Source: Xanthobacter dioxanivorans (GTDB lineage Bacteria; Pseudomonadota; Alphaproteobacteria; Rhizobiales; Xanthobacteraceae). From it: 64,000 nt of DNA. This document shows, piece by piece, positions 46,736 to 55,958 of this stretch. The position numbers and the translations under genes were made by a program. Under the pieces are notes generated by a model that was not told the origin of the DNA, did not search any database, and saw only the letters and a program-made list of their open reading frames with translations. How positions within the stretch are numbered: position 1 is the stretch's first letter; every line of letters starts with the position of its first letter. The stretch lies in NCBI RefSeq assembly GCF_016807805.1, contig NZ_CP063362.1, positions 4,692,501 through 4,756,500 on the forward strand. The letters run 5' to 3'.

Positions 46736-47472
46736 GCGTCGCGCTGGTGACGGGCGGTGGCGGCGGCATCGGCCGCGCCATCGCCTGCCGCCTCGCCGCC
46801 GACGGCCATGACGTGGCGGTGGTAGACCGAGACGCCGCATCGGCGGCCGAAACTGCCGGGCTGGTGGAGGAAACCGGCCGCCGGGCGCTTTCCCTCACGG
46901 CGGACGTCTCCCAGGCGGCGGAGGTGGAAGCCTTCGTCGCCGCCACCGAGGACCGGTTCGGACCCATCGACGCCTTCGCCAACAATGCCGGCATCGAAGG
47001 CGTGGTGGCGCCCATCTTCGACTATCCGGACGAGGTGTTCGACGCCGTCCTTTCGGTGAACGTGAAGGGCGTGTTCCTCGGCCTCAAGCACGTGCTCGCC
47101 CGCATGCGCCAGCGCGGAACCGGGGCGGTGGTCAACACCGCCTCCACCTCCGCCATCCGCGGGCGGCCCGGCCTCGCCGGCTATGTGGCCTCCAAGCATG
47201 CGGTGCTCGGCCTCACCCGTGTGGCGGCTCTGGACATGGCGGGCACCGCCATACGGGTGAACGCGGTGCTGCCCGGCCCCGTGGACACCCGCATGATCCA
47301 CGCGCTCGACGCGCAGGCCCGCGCCACCGGCGGCATCAAGCGCGCCGGCACGCCCACCGCCTATGCCCGGCCCGAGGACATCGCCGGCGTGGTGGCCTTC
47401 CTGCTCTCGCCGCGGGCGGCCCACGTGAACGGCGCCGCCTGGACCATCGATGCCGGCGTCACAGTGGCGTGA
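46732..47472 (+). CDS. Short-chain dehydrogenase/reductase (SDR, FabG-like)
   Basis: This 246-residue classical SDR has the NAD(P) motif TGGGGGIG (residues 7-14), NNAG (84-87) and the catalytic YVASK (Tyr151, Lys155). Asp32 after the second strand (AVVDRD) suggests NAD as the cofactor. Its GTG start overlaps the binding-protein stop (GTGA), which means translational coupling. Within the operon it could oxidise a secondary alcohol to a beta-keto acid that feeds BKACE. Substrate not determinable here. Confidence 0.9.
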   Translation: MSVALVTGGGGGIGRAIACRLAADGHDVAVVDRDAASAAETAGLVEETGRRALSLTADVSQAAEVEAFVAATEDRFGPIDAFANNAGIEGVVAPIFDYPDEVFDAVLSVNVKGVFLGLKHVLARMRQRGTGAVVNTASTSAIRGRPGLAGYVASKHAVLGLTRVAALDMAGTAIRVNAVLPGPVDTRMIHALDAQARATGGIKRAGTPTAYARPEDIAGVVAFLLSPRAAHVNGAAWTIDAGVTVA

Positions 47473-47516
47473 CCGGCGGCCCCCTCAGCTTCACTCCTGA
47501 AAACGAAGGAATTCCC

Positions 47517-48433
47517 ATGAAGCTCTGCCGTTTCGGCGACCCCGGCCGCGAGCGCCCCGGCCTCGTGGATCGCGACGGGGTGCTGCGCGACCTGTCCGGC
47601 GTGTGCCCCGACATCGACGCATCGTTGCTCTCGGACGACGCCCTGGGCCGGCTGGCGCGGATCGATCCGCTGACGCTGCCGCACGTGCCGGGCACGCCCC
47701 GCCTCGGCGTGCCGTTCGCCGGCATGTCGAAGTTCGTCTGCATCGGCCTCAACTATTCCGACCATGCCGCCGAAGCCGGCATGGCGGTGCCGAGCGAGCC
47801 GATCATCTTCCTGAAGGCGCTCTCCGCGCTGTCGGGGCCCAACGACCCCATCGTCCGGCCGCTTCACTCCACCAAGCTCGACTGGGAGGTGGAGCTCGGC
47901 GTCGTGATCGGCCGCAAGGCCTCCTACGTCACGGAAGAGGCTGCCCTCGATCACGTCGCCGGCTATTGCGTGGTGAACGACGTGTCCGAGCGGGCCTTCC
48001 AGCTCCAGTCCTCGCAATGGGACAAGGGCAAGGGCTGCGACACGTTCGGGCCGGTCGGGCCCTGGCTCGTCACGCGGGACGAGGTTCCAGACCCGCAGAA
48101 CCTCGACATGTGGCTGGAGGTGAACGGCGCGCGCATGCAGGCCGGCAACACCCGCACCATGATCTTCGGCGTCCGCGAGCTGGTCTCCTATTGCAGCCGC
48201 TACATGACCCTGCTGCCCGGCGACATCATCGCCACCGGCACGCCCCCGGCGTCGGCATGGGCATGAAGCCGGAGCCGGTCTGGCTGAAGGCGGGCGACAC
48301 GGTGCAGCTCGGCATCGCGGGGCTCGGCGTGCAGACCCAGGCCGTGGTCGAGATGGCGCAATCCCAGGCAGCGGGACCCGGCGAGGCGGCCGTTCCCTCC
48401 GGGCGCCCCCTCACGGCGACAGCGCCTCGATGA
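47517..48433 (+). pseudogene. Fumarylacetoacetate hydrolase family protein, interrupted by a -1 frameshift
   Basis: From ATG 47517 the frame encodes MKLCRFGDPGRERPGLVDRD, the core KFVCIGLNYSDHAAEAGM and metal-ligand region LDWEVELGVVIG. After IIATGTPP it reads a wrong tail and stops at 48266. The expected GVGMGMKPEPVWLKAGDTVQ continues in another frame and ends at 48433. One extra C in the run 48243-48247 restores a 305-residue protein. Members hydrolyse or decarboxylate acylpyruvates and 2-keto-3-deoxy sugar acids. It is the last gene of the island and overlaps the convergent merR-type gene by 23 bp. Homopolymer error is likely. Confidence 0.88.
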
Positions 48434-48812
48434 TCCGGCATTCGGCCACCGTGCCGCTCCGGCACTGGTCGACCATGCTGCGGAGCTCGCGGCGCAGCGC
48501 GCGCAGGTCCGCGATCTTGCGGTCCACCTCCGCCAGATGCGCCTTGGCGATCGCGTCGACGGCCTGGCAGGAACAGTCGCGATCGTCGGAGAGGTCGAGC
48601 AAGGCGCGCACCTGATCGAGCGAGAAGCCGAGGTCGCGCGAGCGGCGGATGAAGCTCAGCCGGTTCAGGTGCTGCGGCCCGTAGGCCCGGTAGTTGCCGG
48701 CGGTGCGCGCCGGTTCCGCAAGCAGCCCGATGCGCTCGTAATAACGGATCGTCTCGACCTTGGTATCGGTGAGCCGGCCCAGTTCGCCGATTGCAAGATA
48801 TCCGTCCGCCAT
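48411..48812 (-). CDS. MerR-family heavy-metal-responsive regulator (ZntR/CadR/PbrR type)
   Basis: A 133-residue MerR protein from ATG 48812. The DNA-binding part is YLAIGELGRLTDTKVETIRYYERIGLLAEP (from residue 5) with NYRAYGPQHLNRLSFIRRSR. The C-terminal dimerisation helix and metal loop contain Cys residues in DCSCQAVDAIAKAHLAEVDR and DQCRSGTVAECRIIEAL, consistent with Zn/Cd/Pb sensing. It diverges from the P-type ATPase gene across a canonical operator. It ends by overlapping the FAH-family gene. Confidence 0.9.
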   Translation of the reverse strand: MADGYLAIGELGRLTDTKVETIRYYERIGLLAEPARTAGNYRAYGPQHLNRLSFIRRSRDLGFSLDQVRALLDLSDDRDCSCQAVDAIAKAHLAEVDRKIADLRALRRELRSMVDQCRSGTVAECRIIEALSP

Positions 48813-48816
48813 GGGC

Positions 48817-48847
48817 TTGACCCTATAGTTGCTACAGGGTCCATATG
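48817..48847 (+). promoter_or_regulatory. MerR-type promoter/operator of the metal ATPase gene
   Basis: TTGACC (48817-48822) and CATATG (48842-48847) are 19 bases apart, the long spacing used by MerR activators. Within it the dyad ACCCTATAG-TTG-CTACAGGGT (48820-48840) closely resembles CadR/PbrR-type operators. It lies 5 bp upstream of the merR start, so it should control both genes. Confidence 0.85.
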
Positions 48848-48878
48848 GGATGTCACATCGGAACTGTCGAGGTGACCC

Positions 48879-51011
48879 ATGGCGGCTGCGCGCCCGCTCA
48901 AGCTGCGGATCGAGGGGATGGACTGCGGCTCTTGCGCCGCGAAGATCGAGACCGCCATGCGGCGCCTGCCCGGCGTCTCGGACATTTCGGTCAGCTATGG
49001 CCAGGCCTCGCTCTCGCTGACGCTCGACGAGGACCGCACCACCTGCGTCACCGTCCAGTCGCGGATCAGGGCCCTCGGCTTCACCCCACTCGGGGCCGAC
49101 GAACCCGCGGATGCGGTGAAGGAGCCCGGCCGGACCGCGCCGCAGAGCGCCTGGTGGGCGAGCCGGAAAGGCCGGCTGGTGATCGGCACGGGGGCCCTGC
49201 TGGTGCTCGCCTTCGCGGTGTCCCATCTGGCGCCGGCCTGGTCGACCTGGGCCTATATGGCCGCGACGCTCGCGAGCCTCGTGCCCATCGGCCGGCGCGC
49301 CTTGGCCGGTGCCCGGGCCGGCACGCCGTTCAGCATCGAGATGCTGATGTCCGTCGCCGCCATCGGCGCCCTCGCCATCGGCGAGGCGCCGGAGGCGGCG
49401 GTGGTGGTCTTCCTGTTCGCCCTGGGCGAGCTGCTGGAAGGCGTCGCGGCGGGCCGGGCCCGGGCCGGGATCAAGGCCCTGGTCGACCTCGTGCCGCGAA
49501 CCGCGCTGCGGCAGCGTGGTTCGGCGTTCGAGACGGTGCCGGTGGAGGCCCTCGCCATCGGAGACGTGGTGATGGTCCGGCCGGGCGATCGCATCCCCTC
49601 GGACGGCGTCGTCGTGGAGGGCACCTCCGAGATCGACGAGGCGCCCGTGACAGGCGAATCTGTTCCGGTGGCCAAGGCGGCGGGCGCGGCGGTCTTTGCC
49701 GGCAGCATCAACGTCAATGGGGCGCTGCGCGTGGAGATCAGCCGGGCGGCGGCCGACAACACCATCAGCCGCATCATCCACATGGTGGAGGAGGCCCAGG
49801 CCTCGAAGGCGCCGACGGCGCGCTTCATCGATCGCTTCAGCCGCTGGTATACGCCCGCCGCCATGGCCGTCTCCGCCCTCATGATGGCCGGGCCGCCGCT
49901 GCTTCTCGGCGCGGACTGGTTCACCTGGATCTATCGCGGGCTGTCGCTGCTGCTGATCGCCTGTCCTTGCTCGCTCGTGATCTCCACGCCCGCGGCCATT
50001 GCCTCGGGCCTCGCCAGCGGCGCCCGGCGCGGGCTGCTCATCAAGGGCGGGGCCGCGCTGGAAACGCTCGGCAAGGTGAAGACGGTGGCCTTCGACAAGA
50101 CCGGCACGCTCACCGTCGGGCGTCCCCGGCTGACCGACGTCGTCGTGCTGGAAGGGACCGAAGCCGACATGCTGGCCAAGGCTGCGGCCGTCGAGCGCGG
50201 CTCCAGCCATCCCCTCGGGGCGGCCATCGTCGCCGCGGCGGAGGCGCGGGGCCTCGACCTTCCCAAGGTGTTCGGCGGCAGCATCGCCACGCCCGGCAAG
50301 GCGGTGACGGCACGCCTGAGGTCAGGCTTCGTCAGCGTCGGCTCGCCTCGCCATGCGGAGGAACAGGCCGACCTGCCGGAGGCGGTGCGCGCGCAGATCC
50401 TGGCGCTCGAGGGCGCGGGCAAGACGGTGGTCATGGTCAGCGAGGGCCGGCGCCTCATCGGCCTGGTCGCGCTGCGTGACGAGCCACGGGCGGATGCGGT
50501 CGAAGGGCTCGGCCGGCTGCGGGCCATGGGACTTCACCCGGTGATGCTGACCGGCGACAACGCCCGCACCGCCGGCGCCATCGCCGGCCTCCTCGGCCTC
50601 GAAGCGCGCTCCGAGCTCCTGCCGGATGCCAAGCTTTCGGCCATCGCCGCCTACCGGGAGCAGGCGCCCATCGCCATGGTCGGCGACGGCATCAACGATG
50701 CGCCGGCCCTGGCCGCCGCCTCGGTGGGCATCGCCATGGGCGCCGGCACCGACGTCGCCCTGGAGACCGCCGACGCCGCGCTGCTGAAGAACCAGGTGAC
50801 GGGCGTCGCCGAGCTTGTCGCCCTGTCCCGCGCGACCATGACCAACATCTGGCAGAATGTCGGACTGGCGCTGGGCCTGAAGGGCGTCTTCCTGGTCACC
50901 AGCCTGACCGGCGCGACGCCGCTCTGGATGGCGATCCTGGCGGACACCGGCGCGACGGTGCTGGTGACGGCGAACGCGCTGCGGCTCCTGCGCTTCCGGC
51001 CGAAGGGCTGA
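48879..51011 (+). CDS. Heavy-metal P1B-type ATPase (CadA/ZntA group; Zn/Cd/Pb export)
   Basis: A 710-residue P-type ATPase. One N-terminal metal-binding domain has GMDCGSCAAKIE (residues 14-25). The membrane CPC motif in LLIACPCSLVIS (~359-370) is of the Zn/Cd/Pb class, the phosphorylation site is DKTGTLT (Asp406), the nucleotide domain has SSHPLGAAI, and the hinge is MVGDGINDAPALA. It exports divalent soft metals from the cytoplasm. Control by the divergent MerR protein is strongly supported by the operator between them. Confidence 0.95.
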   Translation: MAAARPLKLRIEGMDCGSCAAKIETAMRRLPGVSDISVSYGQASLSLTLDEDRTTCVTVQSRIRALGFTPLGADEPADAVKEPGRTAPQSAWWASRKGRLVIGTGALLVLAFAVSHLAPAWSTWAYMAATLASLVPIGRRALAGARAGTPFSIEMLMSVAAIGALAIGEAPEAAVVVFLFALGELLEGVAAGRARAGIKALVDLVPRTALRQRGSAFETVPVEALAIGDVVMVRPGDRIPSDGVVVEGTSEIDEAPVTGESVPVAKAAGAAVFAGSINVNGALRVEISRAAADNTISRIIHMVEEAQASKAPTARFIDRFSRWYTPAAMAVSALMMAGPPLLLGADWFTWIYRGLSLLLIACPCSLVISTPAAIASGLASGARRGLLIKGGAALETLGKVKTVAFDKTGTLTVGRPRLTDVVVLEGTEADMLAKAAAVERGSSHPLGAAIVAAAEARGLDLPKVFGGSIATPGKAVTARLRSGFVSVGSPRHAEEQADLPEAVRAQILALEGAGKTVVMVSEGRRLIGLVALRDEPRADAVEGLGRLRAMGLHPVMLTGDNARTAGAIAGLLGLEARSELLPDAKLSAIAAYREQAPIAMVGDGINDAPALAAASVGIAMGAGTDVALETADAALLKNQVTGVAELVALSRATMTNIWQNVGLALGLKGVFLVTSLTGATPLWMAILADTGATVLVTANALRLLRFRPKG

Positions 51012-51023
51012 GCCGGCTGACCG

Positions 51024-51048
51024 GCTGACCCTTGGCGAGGGGGTCAGC
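51024..51048. terminator. Hairpin between the convergent ATPase and Na/Pi genes
   Basis: GCTGACCC (51024-51031) and GGGTCAGC (51041-51048) pair perfectly around nine bases. The hairpin sits between converging genes and reaches into the end of the Na/Pi gene. No T-run is present, so the terminator role is tentative. Confidence 0.35.
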
Positions 51049-52702
51049 GCTGCTCGGCGAGGCGGGTATCCAGCAGCTCCCCGGTGCGGGCGAGCACGGG
51101 ATAGGCGGCGGCGGCGACCACGTGCGAATTGATCAGCTTGAGGTCGCGCACGATCTCGATGTTGAGGCCGCTCGCGTCCGCCAGCGGGGCGAGCCCCTGG
51201 CGCAGCCGGTCGAAATGGATCCGCGCCGCCGCCGTCTCGCTGTCGCGGAACGCCGCCTTCTCCAGCGCCAGCAGCCGCGCGGCGCGGGCGTCCGATGTCA
51301 TGAACAGGGAGGAGGCGAGTCGGATGTTCGCCTTCAGCCGGTCGAAGAGCTCGCGGACCGCCTTCTCCTCCTCCGACGAGAAGGCGATGCCGCGCTTGAT
51401 GCGCTTGCCGGCGTCGCTCATCAGCCGGCCGCACACCACGTCCGCCGCCTGCTCCATGTTGGCCGAGAAGGCGAGGATCTCCTCCACCCGACGCCGGTCG
51501 GCCGGGTTCAGTTCGTCCGGATCGAGGGTGGCGAGGTAGGCGCGGATCTCCCGGTTGAGCCGGTCGAGCACGTCGTCGCCGTCCCGCGTCAGGGCGATGT
51601 GCCGCCGCTCGCCGCCGATGAGGGCGCGGGCGGCCTTGTCCAGCATGTCGTCGAGGGCGTCTGCGAGACGCAGCGCCTCGCGCGCGGCGGCGCCCAGCGC
51701 CACCACAGGGGTCTCCGTCGCCGCCGGGGCGAGATAGCGCGGGCGGGCGGGATCCGCCGGGTCCTCCCGCGCCGGATAGAGCCATTCCAGGGCGCGGGCC
51801 AGGGGCGAGAGCAGCGGCAGGAAGACGAGCGCCGTCGCCACGTTGAAGAGGGTGTGGAAATCCACCGCCACCCGGCCCGGATCCGGCTGCCACGTCACCA
51901 TCAGGCGGCCGATGGGCTCGATCAGGGCGAGGCCCAGCAAGACGCCCGCGAGCCGGTTGACGAGATTGCCCACCGGCAGGCGCATGGCCGCCGGGTCATC
52001 CTTGCCGATCGCTTCCAGCACCGGAGCGATGGCGCTGCCGAGATTGGCGCCGAGCACCAGGGCGATGGCGGCATTGGGCGGCACCGCGCCCTGCGCCGCG
52101 AGCGAAGCGGCGATCAGCACCACCGCGACCGAGGAATGCACCGCCCAGGTGAGCACCGCCGCCAGCATCACGTCGATGAGCGGCACCGTGGCCACGGCGC
52201 CGAGCAGCATGCGAATGCTGGGGGCATCCTCCAGGGGGCGCAGCAGGTCCACCAGGTGGTGCAGGGCCAGCACGATGAGGCCGAGGCCGATGAGGGCGCG
52301 GCCGAGATCACGCAGGCTGCTGCCGGCGCCGCGGCGAAACATCACCAGCCCGGCCAGGATCGCGGCGGGCGCCATGGCGGTGACGTCGAAGGACAGGGCC
52401 TGCACGATGAGTGTGGTGCCGATATTCGCGCCCAGCATCACCGCGAGGGCCGGGACGAGGGCGACGAGGCCGGCCGCGGTGAAGCCCGAGACCATCAGCG
52501 CCGTCGCGGTGCTGCTCTGGAGCAGCGTGGTTACCGCCGCGCCAGCGCAGAACCCCTGCAGCGGGTTCCCAAGCGCCCGCCCGATCACCACCTTCAGCCG
52601 CGGCCCCAGTGCCCGGAGCACGCCGGTCTGCACCATGTGGATGCCCCAGAGCAGCAACGCGGCGAAGCCGGCGAGGTCCAGCAGGGTCACGGAAAAGGTC
52701 AT
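51044..52702 (-). CDS. Na/Pi cotransporter family protein with C-terminal PhoU-like domain
   Basis: The 552-residue protein has a transporter half of two inverted repeats, with LLQSSTATALMVSG (~residues 60-73) and VHSSVAVVLIAAS (~188-200) as the QSS-type motifs, and GANIGTTL and GANLGSAIAP. The C-terminal ~220 residues (from ~340) are helical and PhoU-like (ARALIGGERRHIAL, FSANMEQAADVV). Family members take up phosphate or sense it. The gene is convergent with the P-type ATPase gene and is not otherwise linked. Its promoter lies in 52703-53067. Confidence 0.92.
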   Translation of the reverse strand: MTFSVTLLDLAGFAALLLWGIHMVQTGVLRALGPRLKVVIGRALGNPLQGFCAGAAVTTLLQSSTATALMVSGFTAAGLVALVPALAVMLGANIGTTLIVQALSFDVTAMAPAAILAGLVMFRRGAGSSLRDLGRALIGLGLIVLALHHLVDLLRPLEDAPSIRMLLGAVATVPLIDVMLAAVLTWAVHSSVAVVLIAASLAAQGAVPPNAAIALVLGANLGSAIAPVLEAIGKDDPAAMRLPVGNLVNRLAGVLLGLALIEPIGRLMVTWQPDPGRVAVDFHTLFNVATALVFLPLLSPLARALEWLYPAREDPADPARPRYLAPAATETPVVALGAAAREALRLADALDDMLDKAARALIGGERRHIALTRDGDDVLDRLNREIRAYLATLDPDELNPADRRRVEEILAFSANMEQAADVVCGRLMSDAGKRIKRGIAFSSEEEKAVRELFDRLKANIRLASSLFMTSDARAARLLALEKAAFRDSETAAARIHFDRLRQGLAPLADASGLNIEIVRDLKLINSHVVAAAAYPVLARTGELLDTRLAEQR

Positions 52703-53067
52703 GGCGCATCTCCGTGCGGATCAGGCGGCGGTCGCGGCCCGGTCCCTCAACGCTCGCCGCGCCCGTCCGGTTCGGGCGCCAGGCGCAGATCCTTCGACAC
52801 CAAGCACGGAGCGTGCCACGATAGGCCGATTCCCTGAAATCGCCTCGGCTTGCGGGATCTTGCCGCCGGCGCTCGACGGCTGGCGCAGGCGCGGCGAGCC
52901 CCGTGTCCGGCCGCCTCGAACGCCCCGGATCGAACGGATTTTGACCCCGTGGGGCGCGCGACAGGCGCTGGTCGGGTGTGATCGCGCAGGCCATAGTGCG
53001 GACGCATGTTCGCAAGCCTTGGTCGGCGCGCGCATCCGGCGCGAACAGTCCGAATGGAGATGAAGCC
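52703..53067. other. 365-bp divergent gap between the Na/Pi gene and the VOC gene
   Basis: No gene is supported; reading frames here have no family features and are antisense or out-of-frame extensions of neighbours. The region should contain both divergent promoters. No PHO-box-like direct repeat was recognised. A ggag site lies just before the VOC start. Confidence 0.35.
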
Positions 53068-53610
53068 ATGACCCAGAGCTTGCCAGGTGCCGGTGTCCAC
53101 GGCCTGTTCCACGTGGCCATCAAGACGGCGGATCTCGACGCCACCCGCGTCTTCTGGCGTGACGTCATCGGCCTGAAGGAAATCCCCCGGCCGGATTTCG
53201 GCTATCCGGGGGCATGGCTCGGCTGCCCGCAGCCGGGCGGCCTCGGCATCGTGCACATCTATGCGGGCGGACCGGCGCTCGGCGCCTCGGGCACGGCGCC
53301 ATACGGCACGGCGGCCATCGACCATATCTCCCTGTCCTGCTCGGGCTACCGGGCCTATATCGCCCGCTTCCAGGCGGCCGGGCTGGACTGGCGGGAGTTC
53401 ATCGTGCCCGGCACCAGCCTTTGGCAGCTCTTCGTCTACGACCCCTCGGGCGTGCAGCTGGAGCTCACCTTCGAGGCCAGCATCGAGGGCGCGGCCCTGC
53501 CGGACGTGTCCGAAGGGCGGGTCTACAAGGCCGGCCGGAGCTTCTTCGATCCCGCCACCTATCCCGCCCTCGGCCGCCTGAAGATCGAAAGCGCGATCCT
53601 GCCGAATTGA
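53068..53610 (+). CDS. VOC (glyoxalase/dioxygenase fold) family protein
   Basis: From the ATG at 53068 (ggag upstream) the protein has 180 residues in two VOC modules. The first has GLFHVAIKTADLDATRVFWRD (His15 as a likely metal ligand). The second has AAIDHISLSC (His) and PSGVQLELTFEA (Glu). Three of the usual metal ligands are therefore present, consistent with a metal-dependent lyase, epimerase or dioxygenase. The C-terminal ~35 residues (SFFDPATYPALGRL) are outside the fold. No pathway context is evident; an IclR regulator follows 220 bp later. Confidence 0.82.
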   Translation: MTQSLPGAGVHGLFHVAIKTADLDATRVFWRDVIGLKEIPRPDFGYPGAWLGCPQPGGLGIVHIYAGGPALGASGTAPYGTAAIDHISLSCSGYRAYIARFQAAGLDWREFIVPGTSLWQLFVYDPSGVQLELTFEASIEGAALPDVSEGRVYKAGRSFFDPATYPALGRLKIESAILPN

Positions 53611-53829
53611 ACGGATTTGCCCGGTGAATCGCTCTCCGGCTGCAAGACGGAAAAGGCGTTGTCCCCCCATCTGGGAGGCAGGCGGGTCGCCGCGTGCCCG
53701 AAAGCCTGGGCGGGCGTCGCCTGCCTGATTTTTGGCCTTCTCACCGCACGGCCCAACCCGCATCGTAGCGGCACGGGCAGCGGCGGCGCGCTTCAGCGAT
53801 GCATGACCGGCGAGCCAACGGATTGAAAC

Positions 53830-54633
53830 ATGGGTCGAAAAGGCGAGACGCCCGGCAAGGCGAGCCGGGCGGGCGATGGGCTGGTGCGGGCGGTCGACCG
53901 GGCGCTCGGCCTGCTGGTGCTCGTGAGCGACAGCCCCGGCGGCATCGCCCTGCCGCAGATCGCGGCCCAGGCGGAGCTTGCGGCCTCCACAACCCACCGC
54001 CTGCTCACCACGCTGGAGGGGCGCGGCTTCGTCCATTTCGACAAGAAGAGCGGCCACTGGTTCGTGGGACGAACCGCGCTCGCGGTGGGCGCCACCTATG
54101 CCGGCTCGCGCGACATGGTGGCTTGCGCCCAGCCCATCCTGAAGCGCCTCGGCCAGAGCTGCGGCGAAACCGCCAGCCTGGGTGCCCTTGAGGATGGAAG
54201 GGTGGTGTTTCTCCACCGCTTCGATGCCCGCGCGCGCCGCGCCTTCGTGCCCACGGGAAGCTCCCTGCCCGCCCATTGCTCCAGCATCGGCAAGGCGCTC
54301 CTCGCGGTCCTGCCGCAGGCGGAAGTGCACAGGACCCTGTCCGCCGAGCGCCTGGTGGCGGTGACGCCGAACACCATCTGCTCGCCGGAAGCGCTCATGG
54401 GCGCGCTGGAAGAGACGCGCCGCGTCGGCTTCGCCCTCGACGACGAGGAGAACACGATCGGCCTGCGCTGCATCGCGGCGCCGGTGCTCGACGCCTATCA
54501 CCGCCCCGTCGCAGCCGTTTCCCTCGCCGTGCCGGTCGAGCGCCTAGATATTGGGCAGGTTGCCGAACGCGGACGCATGGTGGCCGCGGCGGCGCAGGAA
54601 CTCACCCGCGCCTGGTCCGGTGCCCGCGTCTGA
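53830..54633 (+). CDS. IclR-family transcriptional regulator
   Basis: The 267-residue regulator has an N-terminal winged helix (AVDRALGLLVLVSDSPGGIA, LPQIAAQAELAASTTHRLLTTL, ~residues 22-65) and a C-terminal IclR effector domain with SLPAHCSSIGKALLAVLP (~155-172) and GFALDDEENTIGLRCIAAPV (~225-244), which includes the conserved cysteine. It lies 200 bp upstream of the BMP-type transporter operon on the same strand and probably controls it. Start assigned at ATG 53830. Confidence 0.92.
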   Translation: MGRKGETPGKASRAGDGLVRAVDRALGLLVLVSDSPGGIALPQIAAQAELAASTTHRLLTTLEGRGFVHFDKKSGHWFVGRTALAVGATYAGSRDMVACAQPILKRLGQSCGETASLGALEDGRVVFLHRFDARARRAFVPTGSSLPAHCSSIGKALLAVLPQAEVHRTLSAERLVAVTPNTICSPEALMGALEETRRVGFALDDEENTIGLRCIAAPVLDAYHRPVAAVSLAVPVERLDIGQVAERGRMVAAAAQELTRAWSGARV

Positions 54634-54832
54634 CGCCGTCCGGGCCGGCTGGCTCCCGACCCCCAAGCCCGCGACAAGACACGGGTTTTTCCGCCTTCAT
54701 CCCATCTGGTGGAATGGCGGCGCGGAGCGGGTGGCCCTGGCTGTGCTTCTTGCAGAGGCGTGAACGGTCAACACCACGCGTGCCGCGACGAGGCCTTTCG
54801 GGCGGCACGGCTTTACATCTGGGAGCAACGAC

Positions 54833-55876
54833 ATGTTCGACGCCCTCCGGCCGAACAAGGCCCGCCCCGCCGGGCGCGCACCCTTCGCCGCCACCTTGTG
54901 CGCCGCCGCCATGGCGACGCTGGCGCTGACGGGCGCCGCGCTGGCCCAGAAGGCCGCCTTCCTCTTCCCCGGCTCCATCAACGACCAGAGCTGGAACGCC
55001 CAGGGCTACATGGGGGCGGAGAAGCTGAAGTCGCTGGGCTGGGACATCTCCTATTCGGAGAATGTGGGCGCCGCCGACATGGTGGACGCCCTGCGCGACT
55101 ATGCCCGGCAGGGCAACGCCGTGGTGGTGGGACACACCGGCCGCTTCGTCTCCGCCGCCGAGCGCGTGGGCCCGGACTTTCCCAAGACCCTGTTCGTGGT
55201 GGGCTCCGGCTCCAAGGGCGTGCCGCCGAACGTCACCTCCATCGACTATGACAACACCCAGTTCGGCTATCTCATGGGCGTGCTCGCGGCGCGCATGAGC
55301 AAGACCGGCAAGATCGGCTCGGTGAACAGCCTCGAAGGCATCCCGAACGTGACGGCGCAGGTGGGCGCGTTCCGCAAGGGCGCCAAGTCCGTCAAGCCGG
55401 ACATCGAGGTGAAGGTCATCTACATCAAGAGCATGGAGGACGGCGCCGAGGCCAAGGAGGCGGCCCTCTCGCTGATTGCCGGCGGCGCCGACTTCATCAG
55501 CGGCAAGCTCAATGCCGGCCAGTCCGGCATCATCCAGGCGGCCAAGGAGAAGAACGTCTTCGCCAACGGCCGCTCCTTCGGCCACACGGCCATCGCGCCG
55601 GAGAACGTGCTGACCAACATCGTCGAGAAGTGGGCCGACATGTACACCGCCGCCGCCGAGGCCAGCAAAACCCAGGACATGGGCGGCAAGTACATCCTCT
55701 ACGGCTTCAACACCCCCGGCTCCACCGGCGCCGAGCTGGGCTACGAGGCCGGCCAGCCCTACAACAAGGCGGTGCCCCCGGCGGTGGTGGAGGAGCTGGA
55801 GGGCCTGAAGAAGAAGTTTGCGTCCGGCGAGCTGAAGCTCACCGTGACCAAGGAGGATGCCCGCGGCGGCATCTGA
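54833..55876 (+). CDS. BMP-family (Med/BmpA) substrate-binding protein of a nucleoside-type ABC transporter
   Basis: A 347-residue periplasmic protein. The signal peptide (ATLCAAAMATLALTGAALAQ) is preceded by a basic N-terminus. The mature start KAAFLFPGSINDQSWNAQGY is the BMP hallmark, and HTGRFVSAAERVGPDFP and TSIDYDNTQFGYLMGVLAAR follow. BMP proteins bind purine nucleosides and occasionally other ligands. The ATPase and two permeases follow in order, making a complete importer. The start ATG at 54833 has gggagc upstream. Confidence 0.92.
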   Translation: MFDALRPNKARPAGRAPFAATLCAAAMATLALTGAALAQKAAFLFPGSINDQSWNAQGYMGAEKLKSLGWDISYSENVGAADMVDALRDYARQGNAVVVGHTGRFVSAAERVGPDFPKTLFVVGSGSKGVPPNVTSIDYDNTQFGYLMGVLAARMSKTGKIGSVNSLEGIPNVTAQVGAFRKGAKSVKPDIEVKVIYIKSMEDGAEAKEAALSLIAGGADFISGKLNAGQSGIIQAAKEKNVFANGRSFGHTAIAPENVLTNIVEKWADMYTAAAEASKTQDMGGKYILYGFNTPGSTGAELGYEAGQPYNKAVPPAVVEELEGLKKKFASGELKLTVTKEDARGGI

Positions 55877-55958
55877 CGCGGAACCCCATCATGCAGCCCG
55901 CCCCGACGCCTTCCGCCGGGGCGGGCATTTGCGTCCCGTGGCGCGAGAGGCGGCCTTC

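Noticed and set aside
38306..48433. Kynurenine pathway cluster, because of the kynurenine-formamidase-like gene
   Set aside because: No tryptophan dioxygenase, kynureninase or kynurenine monooxygenase is present. The cyclase family has many other substrates.
54634..54832. Purine riboswitch upstream of the nucleoside importer
   Set aside because: No purine-aptamer core or three-way junction pattern could be traced in this GC-rich leader; the IclR gene is a simpler regulator.
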